The notes below the pieces were generated by a model, which made no database searches, had not been told where the DNA came from, and saw only the letters and a list, made by a program, of their open reading frames with translations. Shown piece after piece: positions 50,590 through 60,110 of a stretch of 64,000 bases of DNA. The DNA comes from Geobacter sp. OR-1 (GTDB taxonomy: Bacteria; Desulfobacterota; Desulfuromonadia; Geobacterales; DSM-12255): NCBI RefSeq assembly GCF_000813145.1, contig NZ_BAZF01000019.1, positions 1 to 64,000 of the forward strand, in the 5' to 3' direction. A program made the translations under genes and the position numbers. Each line of letters begins with the position of its first letter. The first letter of the stretch is position 1.

Positions 50590-52893
50590 TTACGCTACCC
50601 CGGCCAGTTCCAGCCGTCCCCCCCAGCGTCGGGCCAGTTCGGTTCTGATCCCGGCATGTTCCGGCTGTTTAAGCCCCGGGTCTGCCTCGGCCAGGGCGAA
50701 CGCCTCTCGCCGGGCCTCTTCCAGGACCCTGCCGTCGCGTAGAATGTCGGCCACCCGGAACTCCGGCAGCCCTGCCTGACGGGTACCGAGAAAATCGCCC
50801 GGCCCCCTGATCTCCAGATCGGCCTCGGCGATCCGGAAGCCGTCGGTGGAGGATTCCATGACCCGGAGCCGTTTCTCGCCATCCTCTGACAACCTCTGCG
50901 AGGCGAGCAGAAAGCAACACGATTGCTCACTCCCCCGCCCCACCCGGCCGCGCAGCTGATGGAGCTGCGACAGGCCGAAGCGCTCGGCATGCTCGACAAC
51001 CATGATCGTTGCATTGGGCACATCGATCCCGACCTCGATCACGGTTGTCGCCACCAGAATGTCGGTCTCCTGCGCCTTGAAGGCGCGCATCACCGCCTCT
51101 TTCTCCTCAGGCTTCATCCGGCCGTGGAGAAGTCCCACCCGCAGATCAGGGAAGATGTCGCTCTGCAGATGTTCGGCCATCTGGGCCGCGGCCTTCAGTT
51201 CGGACTTTTCCGCCTCCTCTACCAGCGGACAGATCAGGTATGCCTGGCGCCCGCTTTTCACCTCGGCGCGGATGGCGGCATACACCTGCGGCCGTCGGGA
51301 CTCGAACATCACCCTGGTTTCGATCGGCGTGCGTCCCGGCGGCAGCTCGTCGATCACAGAGAGCGACAGGTCGCCAAAGACCGTCATGGCAAGGGTTCTG
51401 GGGATCGGCGTGGCGGTCATCACCAGGATGTCCGGGTTTTCCCCCTTTTTCCGGAGAATCCCACGCTGCAGCACCCCGAACCGGTGCTGCTCGTCAATGA
51501 TCCCCATCCCCAGCCGCCGGAACTCCACCTTTTCCTGAATCACGGCATGGGTCCCGATCACGATCTGCGCCGAGCCGTCGGCAATCCGGGCAAATACCGC
51601 TTCGCGGGCCTTACCCTTGAACGATGAGGTCAGCAGCACCACCGATACCCCGAGTTCTTCGCACCAGCGATGGATATTGAGAAAATGCTGCTCGGCAAGG
51701 ATCTCGGTCGGCGCCATGAACGCTACCTGGTAGCCATTCTCAACCGCCACCAGGGCAGCAAGTAACGCCACCAGGGTCTTGCCGCTCCCCACGTCACCCT
51801 GCACCAACCGGTGCATCGGGTGCGGCGCCATCATGTCTTCCTTGATCTCGGTCAGAACCCGGCGCTGGGCAGCGGTGAGCTGAAATGACAGCATCTGAAG
51901 CAGCAGTTTCGTGTACTTGTGCGTAACCGTAAAGCTGATCCCCGCCTCAAGCGTCACCCCTTGCCGCTTCAGGGCCATCCCGAGTTCCAGGTAGAAAAAC
52001 TCGTCGAACACCAGCGTCCGGCGGGCCGGGAAGCTCCCCTGGTTGAGCTGCGCCATGTCGGTAACAGCTGCCGGGAAATGGGCCTCGCGCAATGCCTCCG
52101 AGATCGGTATCAGACTGTGCCGCTGCCGGACGCCGATTGGCAGGTGATCGGCCACGCAGCCGGCAAACCGCTCCACCACCTCCTTCAGCACCTTGCGCAT
52201 GATCTTCTGCGACAGCCCCTCGGTAAGCGGGTATACCGGGACGATCCGGCCGAAGCTCGCCGGGTCGCGGGCCAGCGCAGTTGTGGCCTCCTCACCTTCG
52301 TTCAGCCACTCCACCTCCGGGTGGTGCACCTCACGCTGCAGGCCGTAATGGCCAACATGGCCGGTAAAGATCCCCCGGCGCCCGATCCGCCAGGTCCGCT
52401 TCATGAACACCGGGTTGAAATTGAACCATTTCAGGATAATTGCCCCGCTCTTGTCCCTGAGCAGAACCTCGAAATACCTGCGTCCACCCTTGGTGGTCAT
52501 AGGTTCGGCAGCAGCCACCTCGCCGCAGAATAGCTGTATAGAACCGACGGCCAGGCGGTTGATCGGCATAATCGTGCTCCGGTCTTCATACCGGTGCGGC
52601 AACAGGTACAGCGCATCCTCGACCGTGTTGATCCCTTTGCGGACCATGGTCTCGGCCAGCTTCGGCCCGACCCCCTTGATGAACTGCATCGGCGTAGCGA
52701 GGTTTTTCCGGTCAACGGCCTCCTGAAGAGCAGGCTTTTGGGGTGACTTGGGTTCGCGTAGCGGCGAAAGCAACAGCCGCCCTGCGCCGTCCGGCTCCAC
52801 GGAAATCCGGTCTCCGGGTGCGAGGCCGGCCTGTAGGGCAAGATCCGTGGGGATGGTCAGGCTGAGTTTTTCGTCGAGTTTGATGATCGGCAT
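50590..52893 (-). CDS. recG: ATP-dependent DNA helicase RecG with an N-terminal AbrB-like domain (767 aa)
   Basis: RecG remodels stalled forks and Holliday junctions. The wedge/OB region begins near MQFIKGVGPKLAETM, and the helicase motifs are intact (I GDVGSGKT, Ia APTEILAEQH, II DEQHR, III TATPIPRT, V IEVGIDVPNAT, VI QLHQLRGRVGRG). The first ~45 residues (KLDEKLSLTIPTDLALQAGL, then PGDRISVEPDGAGRLLLSPL) look like a swapped-hairpin AbrB/SpoVT DNA-binding domain, which RecG does not normally have. An upstream ATG at 52917 would add eight residues; neither start has a clear ribosome site. Confidence 0.93.
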   Translation of the reverse strand: MPIIKLDEKLSLTIPTDLALQAGLAPGDRISVEPDGAGRLLLSPLREPKSPQKPALQEAVDRKNLATPMQFIKGVGPKLAETMVRKGINTVEDALYLLPHRYEDRSTIMPINRLAVGSIQLFCGEVAAAEPMTTKGGRRYFEVLLRDKSGAIILKWFNFNPVFMKRTWRIGRRGIFTGHVGHYGLQREVHHPEVEWLNEGEEATTALARDPASFGRIVPVYPLTEGLSQKIMRKVLKEVVERFAGCVADHLPIGVRQRHSLIPISEALREAHFPAAVTDMAQLNQGSFPARRTLVFDEFFYLELGMALKRQGVTLEAGISFTVTHKYTKLLLQMLSFQLTAAQRRVLTEIKEDMMAPHPMHRLVQGDVGSGKTLVALLAALVAVENGYQVAFMAPTEILAEQHFLNIHRWCEELGVSVVLLTSSFKGKAREAVFARIADGSAQIVIGTHAVIQEKVEFRRLGMGIIDEQHRFGVLQRGILRKKGENPDILVMTATPIPRTLAMTVFGDLSLSVIDELPPGRTPIETRVMFESRRPQVYAAIRAEVKSGRQAYLICPLVEEAEKSELKAAAQMAEHLQSDIFPDLRVGLLHGRMKPEEKEAVMRAFKAQETDILVATTVIEVGIDVPNATIMVVEHAERFGLSQLHQLRGRVGRGSEQSCCFLLASQRLSEDGEKRLRVMESSTDGFRIAEADLEIRGPGDFLGTRQAGLPEFRVADILRDGRVLEEARREAFALAEADPGLKQPEHAGIRTELARRWGGRLELAGVA

Positions 52894-52998
52894 GGAGTTG
52901 TCCGGCACAAAATGCATTGCTCGGGGGGGATACTAGCACAGTTTAGTGGTGCGGCGCTATCATCTACTGGCATTTCAGGGCATGGCCGGATAATCCGA

Positions 52999-54147
52999 TC
53001 AGACAGCGCCTGTCCGGACAGTTTTCTTTTGCTGTTTCTCTGCGTACATCATGGCGTCCGCACTGGACATCAATTCATCGATACTGGCGGGTGAACCGGG
53101 GATGTATTCCACAACCCCGACGCTTAAGGCCAGCTCAAAGGCAAAGGTCTTACGGCTGTTCCAGCGGGCAAGATTTTCGAACAAACGTTGCTTGATCTGC
53201 TCTTCGGCGTTGGGATCCCTGTTATGTACCGTCAGGATCGCAAATTCATCTCCCCCGATGCGGCCGATAATATCCGAAGCCCGAAAGGTGTTGTTCAGGA
53301 TTGCGGATGCTTCGACCAGCGCCTGATCGCCGGATTTATGGCCGCAAGTGTCGTTGATCAGCTTGAAATCATCCAGGTCGATATAGAGCAGGAAGGCGCC
53401 GGTTCCACTCCGCTGCAGAATCGTCAGCTGTTTTTCCACCGCTGCTGTAAAACCGCGCCGGTTCAACAACCCGGTCAGAGTATCGGTCACCGATAGTTGC
53501 TGGAAAATTTCCTTGGATTGATCAAGCTCGGTCATGCTTTTATCGGCCAGATAGGTACTTAAAAGCCCTCCGGCAAGCAGCAGGATGATCACCGGCAGCA
53601 TGGTTCTCTGTTCGTGTTTTTTCATATTCTCAAAGGTCTGTTTCATCTGGGTGATGTTGCGGTAGATCTCAAATGCACCTACGGCAACACCATTATCGAT
53701 AATCGGCACGTATGTCTCAATCATCTGAATATCGCCGACCACCTCGTTGTTATTGACAATCTTCACCTCGGAACGGGGCAGACCGTCAACGAGCATCTGC
53801 GGGAAAAACTTTTTCGAGGTGAGATGACCGACATCGGCTTGATCGGTCGAATAGACAATGACACCGCTTTTGGTAAAGATCTTGATCTTAGGAAGACCGA
53901 CCGTGCGTTGAATATACTCGACACTCTTGATGAATTTTTCCGGAAGCGGCTGGTCCTGCGAAATCGGGGCGGTAAATTGATTACCTTTGACCATCCGTTT
54001 GGCCAGGACCTGCATCTCCTGCTCAACGCTGGTCACCAGGAACTCTTCATAGGCTGGATAGGCAATGAATTCAAGATAAAGAGGCAGGGAAATAACGATT
54101 AACACGGAAATCAGAGCAATGACGACGAGGATGATGTGTCTACGCAT
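52999..54147 (-). CDS. Membrane diguanylate cyclase (GGDEF) with a periplasmic sensor domain (382 aa)
   Basis: TM1 (IILVVIALISVLIVISLPLYL) and TM2 (LPVIILLLAGGLLSTYLA) enclose a dCache/CHASE-like periplasmic domain of ~165 residues. The cytoplasmic GGDEF domain has LTGLLNRRGF, IDLDDFKLINDTCGHKSGD, the inhibitory I-site RASD and GRIGGDEF. The guanine-contacting Asp in GHKSGD is kept, so it should make c-di-GMP rather than cGAMP. It diverges from a methyltransferase gene. Confidence 0.92.
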   Translation of the reverse strand: MRRHIILVVIALISVLIVISLPLYLEFIAYPAYEEFLVTSVEQEMQVLAKRMVKGNQFTAPISQDQPLPEKFIKSVEYIQRTVGLPKIKIFTKSGVIVYSTDQADVGHLTSKKFFPQMLVDGLPRSEVKIVNNNEVVGDIQMIETYVPIIDNGVAVGAFEIYRNITQMKQTFENMKKHEQRTMLPVIILLLAGGLLSTYLADKSMTELDQSKEIFQQLSVTDTLTGLLNRRGFTAAVEKQLTILQRSGTGAFLLYIDLDDFKLINDTCGHKSGDQALVEASAILNNTFRASDIIGRIGGDEFAILTVHNRDPNAEEQIKQRLFENLARWNSRKTFAFELALSVGVVEYIPGSPASIDELMSSADAMMYAEKQQKKTVRTGAV

Positions 54148-54323
54148 TTTGATCCATCAAAATGAATAAATTTAGATTAAACAATATGCCATATTCATAC
54201 ACCCGGAACAGGGGATGTCAAGCATCCCGACAATTCCTGGGATTGATGGATAAAATTGACTTCTGTGCGCCGGTCTGCCATTTTGTGATTATATAAGTTC
54301 TTATCCTGGATTTGATTCAGCAG

Positions 54324-54364
54324 AAGGGCCGGATCCGTCAGAGGATGATGGAGCGGCCTTTTTT
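54324..54364 (+). terminator. Hairpin plus T-run in the leader of the methyltransferase gene (possible attenuator)
   Basis: AAGGGCCG (54324-54331) pairs with CGGCCTTT (54354-54361). An inner ATCC/GGAT pairing is possible, and six T run from 54359 to 54364. It sits 20 nt before the ATG. I see no known riboswitch upstream; the rest of 54148-54323 shows a GGGATG/CATCCC hairpin near 54211 and nothing else. Confidence 0.45.
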
Positions 54365-54383
54365 CATAGGGAGTAATGTAAAC

Positions 54384-55175
54384 ATGCGGGGCGGTCTGCT
54401 TCAGACAATCAGCCGGGGAATTCGGCAACTAGCCCGGGGGGTCGGCCACGTTTTTCGGCCCGACAGGGAAGCGGACAATGCCAGGGTCCGGAGGGAAAAC
54501 CCTGCGGTCCGTTTCCCACCTTGCTCCCTGTCAACTGCTGCTCTGAACCATTGCGACAACCGGCAATACCTTGATTCCGGCCTTGCCCATGCCCGGTTCA
54601 TCATGCAGACGATCAGGGGGTACAGCTCCGACCAAAACCTTGTTATCTGCGAGTGGGGGTGCGGTCCGGGGCGGATTATCCAGCATCTGCAATCATTGGA
54701 CAATGGCATTGCCCGCCTGATAGGTACCGACTGCCATGAGGCCAGCATGGACTGGTGCCGTGAAAACCTGCCGGCTATCGAATTCCAGACCAACGGGATG
54801 GCCCCGCCGCTCCTCCTTGCCACTGGTAGCATTGATGTTGTTTATTGCTGTGCAGTCTTTTCACACCTGGGAGAACCGCTCCACCACGCCTGGATCTCGG
54901 AAATCCTGCGGCTGCTCCGCCCCGGAGGGCTGCTGATCGCCACGGTCAACGGCAATAACCTTGAGGACCGGATGTCCGGAGACGAACTGGCTGCTTACCG
55001 GAACGGCAGCCTGATTGTACGTCCCGAAGGGAGAGAGGGAGAGACCGGTTTCGTCTCCTTTGCCGGCGACCGCTTCATCCGCGACTCCCTTTTCAATCGC
55101 TTTGAAAACATCACCAGGCTTGACGATACGCCATTTCTGCAAACGGTCTGGACTGCAACCGCACCCGCAACCTGA
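54384..55175 (+). CDS. Class I SAM-dependent methyltransferase (263 aa)
   Basis: The SAM motif is VICEWGCGPGRIIQHL, followed by LIGTDCHEASMDWC, GSIDVVYCCAVFSHL and LRLLRPGGLLIATV, the standard order for small-molecule or lipid-linked methyltransferases. The N-terminal ~60 residues are basic and may contact membrane or nucleic acid. I prefer ATG 54384 with AGGGAG upstream over TTG/ATG starts further back. The substrate is unknown. Confidence 0.75.
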   Translation: MRGGLLQTISRGIRQLARGVGHVFRPDREADNARVRRENPAVRFPPCSLSTAALNHCDNRQYLDSGLAHARFIMQTIRGYSSDQNLVICEWGCGPGRIIQHLQSLDNGIARLIGTDCHEASMDWCRENLPAIEFQTNGMAPPLLLATGSIDVVYCCAVFSHLGEPLHHAWISEILRLLRPGGLLIATVNGNNLEDRMSGDELAAYRNGSLIVRPEGREGETGFVSFAGDRFIRDSLFNRFENITRLDDTPFLQTVWTATAPAT

Positions 55176-55223
55176 ACCTTTGCAAACCCGGATCAGATGC
55201 CCGTTTATTAGACCGGTCAGCAG

Positions 55224-57239
55224 TCAATTCCTGCCATTATTGCTGCCGGTGTCCGTCAATTCATCCTCTTCCAACTGATCCCCCTTGCCATCAGGCAATG
55301 GCGATTTTTCCGGCTGCGGTTCGAGCAGATCGCCACCATGTTCGGGACAAAACTCCTGCGGTTCGGTTCCGCTTATGAAAAATTCATCCTCCCGCTCCGG
55401 ACAGTCGAGCGTGGCCAAGTACCCCGTGGTAGGATCGATAGTGACTGAAACGACAGTAGCTGGTTTCTGAAAATCGAGCGCTGGTTTCCCTGCAAGAGCC
55501 TGGCGCATGAACCGCTCCCAGACCGGGACCGCGACGCTGCCTCCGGTGAATCCCTTTCCTCCCGGCTTCGGCCGGTCGTGTCCAACCCAGATACCTGCCA
55601 CCAGCTGCGGCGTGTAGCCGACAAACCAGGCATCGCGGTAATCATCGGTAGTCCCGGTCTTGCCTGCTGCCGGGCGCTCCCGGGCAAACTTTTTCAACGA
55701 CTTTGCGGTCCCGTATTCCAGTACGTCCCCGAGCATCCGAGTGGTCACGAAGGCGGCCGCCGGGGTCATTACCGGCGTCACCGCCGGAGGTGTCTCTGAC
55801 CAGGTACGCCGGTTGCGGTCGTAGATCCGGACGATGGTGCGCGCTTCGGCACGCGCGCCGCCATTGGCCAACGGTGAGTAGGCCTGCACCAGTTCGTTCA
55901 GGGTCACCTCCTCCGTACCTAGAGCCAGGGAGAGGTCGTTCTGCGCCCGTAGCGGCAGCCCGATCCGTCGGGCATATTCCACAAAATACGGCACACCGAT
56001 CGACTCCAGCAGTTTGATGGTAATAATATTGTTGGAATAGGCCAACGCCTGGCGCAGGGTCAGTTCACCGAACTGCTCCCGTCCGTAGTTCTGGGGGCGC
56101 CAGATCTCGTTATTGCCGCGATTGTAGGTTACCTGAGCGTCGTCCCATACCGTTGCCGCAGTTACCCCCTTCTCCAGCGCCGCGGCATAGATCAGCGGCT
56201 TGATAGCAGACCCTGGTTGCCGTCTGGCTGCAAAAGCCCGGTTATAAGGGCTCTTGGCAGCGTCAACCCCGCCGACCGCCGCCAGCACATCCCCGGTAGC
56301 CGGGTCCAATGCTAACAGAGCCCCCTGCAACTGCGGCGATATCTTCCTGATACCGTCGCTCAAGGTCTTTTCCGCCAGCTTTTGCAGGTTCAGATCCATG
56401 GCGGAGATGACATCCAGCCCTCCCTGTTCGACGATTTGAGCACCGTATCGCTCGATCAACTTTCCACGGATATGGGCCATATAATACGGGGCCTGACCGG
56501 CCGGGATAATGGTCGGCGGGTTGGCGCGCAACTTCTGCTTCTGGACGGACGAGATCATATTCAGGTCCACCATCCGCTTCAGCACCACATCCCGCCGTCC
56601 GGTTACCCGGGCCGGATCCCCCAGCGGGTTGTACCGGGCCGGGTTTTTCGGCACCCCGGCCAGCAGCGAGCATTCGGCGTCGGTCAACTCCTCCGGGTTC
56701 TTGTCGAAATATAGTCGCGCGGCCTGGGCAATCCCCCAGGCCCCGTTGCCGTAATAGATCTCGTTGAAATACATCTCCAGGATCTGCTTCTTACTGTATT
56801 TCTTTTCAAAATCCATTGCCATGCGCGCCTCGTCCAGCTTGCGCTCGATGGTCTTTTCCCCGGAAAGATACCTGTTTTTGATCAACTGCTGGGTGATGGT
56901 GGATCCCCCTTCGGCCAGCCGCCCCTTGACCACATCCTTGACCAGGGCGCGGGCGATCCCGCGGACATCGATGCCGCCATGCTCGTAAAACCGGGCATCC
57001 TCGACCGCCACCACGGCATTTTGCAGGAAGACCGGAATCCGGTCGATAGGGGTCCAGTATCTCTTGTCAGGGAGAATCCGGCCGACGAACCGCCCCTGAT
57101 TATCAAAAACCTTGATGGAAGAGTAACCATGCGGCAGAGGGGGATATGATCCGGGCTGCTCCTTGGCCCAAACGGAGGAAACGAGTACCAGGCAGGAAAA
57201 ACAGATGGATGTGACTATTCTGGCAAAAACAGTGGACAC
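55224..57239 (-). CDS. Class A penicillin-binding protein (PBP1A type, 671 aa)
   Basis: A bifunctional peptidoglycan synthase. An N-terminal signal-anchor (ARIVTSICFSCLVLVSSVWA) is followed by a GT51 glycosyltransferase (VEDARFYEHGGIDVRGI, EGGSTITQQLIKN, KILEMYFNEIYYGNGAWGI-like block). The transpeptidase has SxxK in PGSAIKPLIY, SxN in YSNN and KTG in AGKTGTTDDYRDAWF. The C-terminal tail is acidic, with a small Cys-containing insert (LDCPEREDEFF). I prefer GTG 57239 with GGA upstream; ATG 57308 is the alternative. Confidence 0.9.
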   Translation of the reverse strand: MSTVFARIVTSICFSCLVLVSSVWAKEQPGSYPPLPHGYSSIKVFDNQGRFVGRILPDKRYWTPIDRIPVFLQNAVVAVEDARFYEHGGIDVRGIARALVKDVVKGRLAEGGSTITQQLIKNRYLSGEKTIERKLDEARMAMDFEKKYSKKQILEMYFNEIYYGNGAWGIAQAARLYFDKNPEELTDAECSLLAGVPKNPARYNPLGDPARVTGRRDVVLKRMVDLNMISSVQKQKLRANPPTIIPAGQAPYYMAHIRGKLIERYGAQIVEQGGLDVISAMDLNLQKLAEKTLSDGIRKISPQLQGALLALDPATGDVLAAVGGVDAAKSPYNRAFAARRQPGSAIKPLIYAAALEKGVTAATVWDDAQVTYNRGNNEIWRPQNYGREQFGELTLRQALAYSNNIITIKLLESIGVPYFVEYARRIGLPLRAQNDLSLALGTEEVTLNELVQAYSPLANGGARAEARTIVRIYDRNRRTWSETPPAVTPVMTPAAAFVTTRMLGDVLEYGTAKSLKKFARERPAAGKTGTTDDYRDAWFVGYTPQLVAGIWVGHDRPKPGGKGFTGGSVAVPVWERFMRQALAGKPALDFQKPATVVSVTIDPTTGYLATLDCPEREDEFFISGTEPQEFCPEHGGDLLEPQPEKSPLPDGKGDQLEEDELTDTGSNNGRN

Positions 57240-57350
57240 GGCTGACAAATCCTTTTCAGTATTGCTTGAATCGAGGCTTAGTCTGACCCATGAGACAGCC
57301 AAAGTCAATCGTCGGTTTAATGAATAAAATGGGGGGATCGCAGCACCGGT

Positions 57351-58769
57351 TCATTCGGCGCAGCAGGAAAGCCGGGTAATGTCGCGCGAGAACCCCTGGG
57401 CGCAGAGACGCAGACCTTCGCTCATGGAGGGGTAGACCGGCAGCGTAGAAGCCAGGTCGTCGATCGTGGCCCGGAGCCGCAACGCCAGCGCAGCCTCGTT
57501 GATTAGTTCTGCGCCCCGGTGGCAGATCAGGTGCACGCCGAGGAGCCGGCCTGATGGGCGATCAGCCACCATCTTGATCACCCCGGCGCGGTGCCCGGTT
57601 ACCCGGGACTTGGGAATTGCGGAGACCGGCATTACGTTGACCAGGGTATCAAACCCGGCCTGGCGAGCGCCCTGCTCGGTATGGCCGACCAGCCCCAGTT
57701 CCGGATCGGTGAAAATCGCCATCGGTGCGGTCAGATAGTCCATCGGGCAGCCACAGCCGGCATTGAACATGTCATCAACCGCAACGACCCCTTCTCTGGC
57801 TCCGACAGTGGCGATCATCATGCCGCCGGTGACATCGCCTGCCCCCCAGATGCCGGGAGTCGATGTGCGCATGTGACTGTCTGTTATAACAAACCCTTTG
57901 CGGTCCACATCTACCTCTGCCAGGTCGAGACCGATACCGGCAGTGGCCGGCGCAGTGCCGACAGCAATCAAAAGCTTTTCACCCGTGAATTCATGACTGA
58001 CACCGGCAACATCGGCGCTCACCGTAGTCATCCCCGCTGAGCCGGCCACCGAGCAGATCGACGAATTAAGGACGATCCGCACCCCCTCATCGACCAGAAC
58101 CTCCTGCAGGGCTTCGCTCAACTCCGGCTCAACTGACGGCAGAATACGGGGGCCATGTTCGAGGATGGTCACCTTGCAGCCGAGCCGGTTGAACATCTGC
58201 CCAAGTTCGACGGCAATGACACCGCCACCGATGATGAGCAACGACGCCGGCAGGCTTTTCAAGAGCAGCGCCGATCGACTGGTAAGAAAACCGACCTCGT
58301 TCAGCCCCGGTATTGCCGGAATCCGGGGAAAACCGCCGACTGCAACAAGAAATCGCTCGGCATGATACCGGCGATCAACCACTTCGATGGTTCGGGAATC
58401 GAGAAAACGGGCCGTGCCTTTGATCAGCTCCAGACCGGCTACGTTCTGCAGGACATCCAGGTATCGTTCCTGCCGAAGGTTCAGGACCACCTGTTCGCGA
58501 TGCAGTGCCAGCCGCTCGACATCAACCTGGTCCCGCCAGTCGCCCAGCCCGATAGCGGCGCCAAGACGGGCTTCATGGCTGAACAGCGCGGCATGGATCA
58601 TGGTTTTGCTGGGTATGCATCCCCAGTTGATGCAAGTTCCGCCAAGCACGCTTTTCTCGATCATCGCCACCCGAGCCCCATAGGAGGTAGCATGCAGAGC
58701 CGCAGCAAAGGCGGTCGATCCTGAGCCGAGTATGATCAGGTCCGGTTTGTTGTTCAGTCGCTTTTTCAT
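57351..58769 (-). CDS. MerA-like (mercuric reductase family) flavoprotein disulphide oxidoreductase (472 aa)
   Basis: The FAD motif ILGSGSTAFAAAL and the redox-active disulphide in GGTCINWGCIPSKTMIHA are MerA-like. The NAD(P)H loop IIGGGVIAVELGQMF and the second FAD motif IWGAGDVTGGM follow. It ends in YPSMSEGLRLCAQGFSRDI and the vicinal Cys pair LSCCAE, as in mercuric reductase, where this pair delivers Hg(II). It has no N-terminal HMA domain. There are no merR, merT or merP genes nearby, so another metal or disulphide substrate is possible. Confidence 0.82.
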   Translation of the reverse strand: MKKRLNNKPDLIILGSGSTAFAAALHATSYGARVAMIEKSVLGGTCINWGCIPSKTMIHAALFSHEARLGAAIGLGDWRDQVDVERLALHREQVVLNLRQERYLDVLQNVAGLELIKGTARFLDSRTIEVVDRRYHAERFLVAVGGFPRIPAIPGLNEVGFLTSRSALLLKSLPASLLIIGGGVIAVELGQMFNRLGCKVTILEHGPRILPSVEPELSEALQEVLVDEGVRIVLNSSICSVAGSAGMTTVSADVAGVSHEFTGEKLLIAVGTAPATAGIGLDLAEVDVDRKGFVITDSHMRTSTPGIWGAGDVTGGMMIATVGAREGVVAVDDMFNAGCGCPMDYLTAPMAIFTDPELGLVGHTEQGARQAGFDTLVNVMPVSAIPKSRVTGHRAGVIKMVADRPSGRLLGVHLICHRGAELINEAALALRLRATIDDLASTLPVYPSMSEGLRLCAQGFSRDITRLSCCAE

Positions 58770-58817
58770 GAAGAACAGTCTAGCAAATGGCCCGGCCACC
58801 GCAATCAGCCAGTGCCA

Positions 58818-60110
58818 TTATCGGAAAATATCAGGGGGATCGACTCGGTTCTGTACCGTCCGCAATAATTCGAGCTGGCCCCGTACTCCTGGGACCGGCC
58901 TTAGTCGAGCAGCCTCAAGGAGAGGCGGAACAGCTTCCTCGGCGCTGCAGCGCGGAAAAGATACCGCTGCCAGATGGTGCATCAGCTTCATGGTTCTCAA
59001 GGCATCGAACCATTCATGGAACGATGACAAAAAAGCCTCGCTTGTCTTTTTCACCTGCGCGATCCGATCCCAGGAGGCGACAAACCGTTCCCCTTCCAGA
59101 TATTCGGCCAGCAAATGGGAGACAAGCACTGCCTGCCTCATAACCTCATCGCCGGAAGCGCCACAGGATGCCGAAGCCAGGGAGAGAAACGATCCGAGGA
59201 GGGCAAAAGAGCCGGGGTGATAGAACTGAATGGCCGTTTCAGCACCGGCCAGCGCCTTTGACACACTGCGGCCGGTACCGAACGGGACCCGGTGCGAAGG
59301 ACGTGGCGACGGCAAGACCATGGTGCCGCTCAGTTGCTCGACCCCGGCAATCTTTCGCAATTGCTGCAGAAAGTAGAAATCCTCACCCGCTGTGCGGGTA
59401 TTCATACCGCCGGAGCGGAGATATGCCGTGCCGGTGCAGGCCATGGCGCTCCCGACGGTATGAAAGGCATAAGGTGACCCGGCCAGGTTCAGGCCAAGGA
59501 CATAACTCCGGAGGAACAGCTCGTACCGGTCGATGATATCCTGACCGGTAGCCGTAGCCGCCTCCTGGTGGCGAAACGGAATTACAGCGCCGCCACAGGC
59601 AGAGCTGCGAAAATGCCTGGTTATTGCCGGGAGGTAATCCGGGCCCACCAAGGTATCGGCGTCTAGCGCTACCAGCAGCGGCCCTCCGGAGTGGACGTTC
59701 CAACTGAGTCTCGGGAGTACCAGGTCAAAGCCGATCTTGCGCGCCATCCCGACTCCCCCCCCTTTTACCGGTAGTTCGAGCCCGGGGGAAGCAGCATCGA
59801 CCCAGGCCAGGTTCAGCACGGTTGTCGTTGCCAACTGTTCAAGCATCTCCAGGGTGGCGAGATTGTCCGCCTTGTCGGCGGAAGCTGCATCAGTTCGGTG
59901 GTTTACCACCACAAGGATCAGAAACAGTTTGAGATCATCAGCTGGATTTTGTGCCAGCGATGCGAGCGTTGCCGGAAGATTGGCGTTCTCGGCCAGAGAC
60001 GGGATGACTACCGCGCCATGAAATCCGGCAGCGGTGTGCCCGGCAATAGACCAAGGCGCGGCAATGGCGCGACCGGACAGGTAGGCTCCCAGGCGACGAT
60101 CAGCAGGCAT
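58818..60110 (-). CDS. Family 2-like glycosyltransferase (430 aa)
   Basis: A GT-A fold enzyme with VVIPSLAENANLPATLASL, the DxD motif ALDADTLVGPDYL, GEDFYFLQQL (acceptor-side E/D-D) and a helical C-terminal region of ~150 residues. ATG 60110 lies in the 3' end of miaA, so translation is coupled. The donor and acceptor are unknown. Confidence 0.78.
   Translation of the reverse strand: MPADRRLGAYLSGRAIAAPWSIAGHTAAGFHGAVVIPSLAENANLPATLASLAQNPADDLKLFLILVVVNHRTDAASADKADNLATLEMLEQLATTTVLNLAWVDAASPGLELPVKGGGVGMARKIGFDLVLPRLSWNVHSGGPLLVALDADTLVGPDYLPAITRHFRSSACGGAVIPFRHQEAATATGQDIIDRYELFLRSYVLGLNLAGSPYAFHTVGSAMACTGTAYLRSGGMNTRTAGEDFYFLQQLRKIAGVEQLSGTMVLPSPRPSHRVPFGTGRSVSKALAGAETAIQFYHPGSFALLGSFLSLASASCGASGDEVMRQAVLVSHLLAEYLEGERFVASWDRIAQVKKTSEAFLSSFHEWFDALRTMKLMHHLAAVSFPRCSAEEAVPPLLEAARLRPVPGVRGQLELLRTVQNRVDPPDIFR

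Noticed and set aside
52999-54147. GGDEF protein as the local cGAMP (Hypr) synthase feeding the riboswitch
   Set aside because: The guanine-contacting Asp in GHKSGD is kept; Hypr enzymes have Ser there. It is better read as an ordinary diguanylate cyclase.
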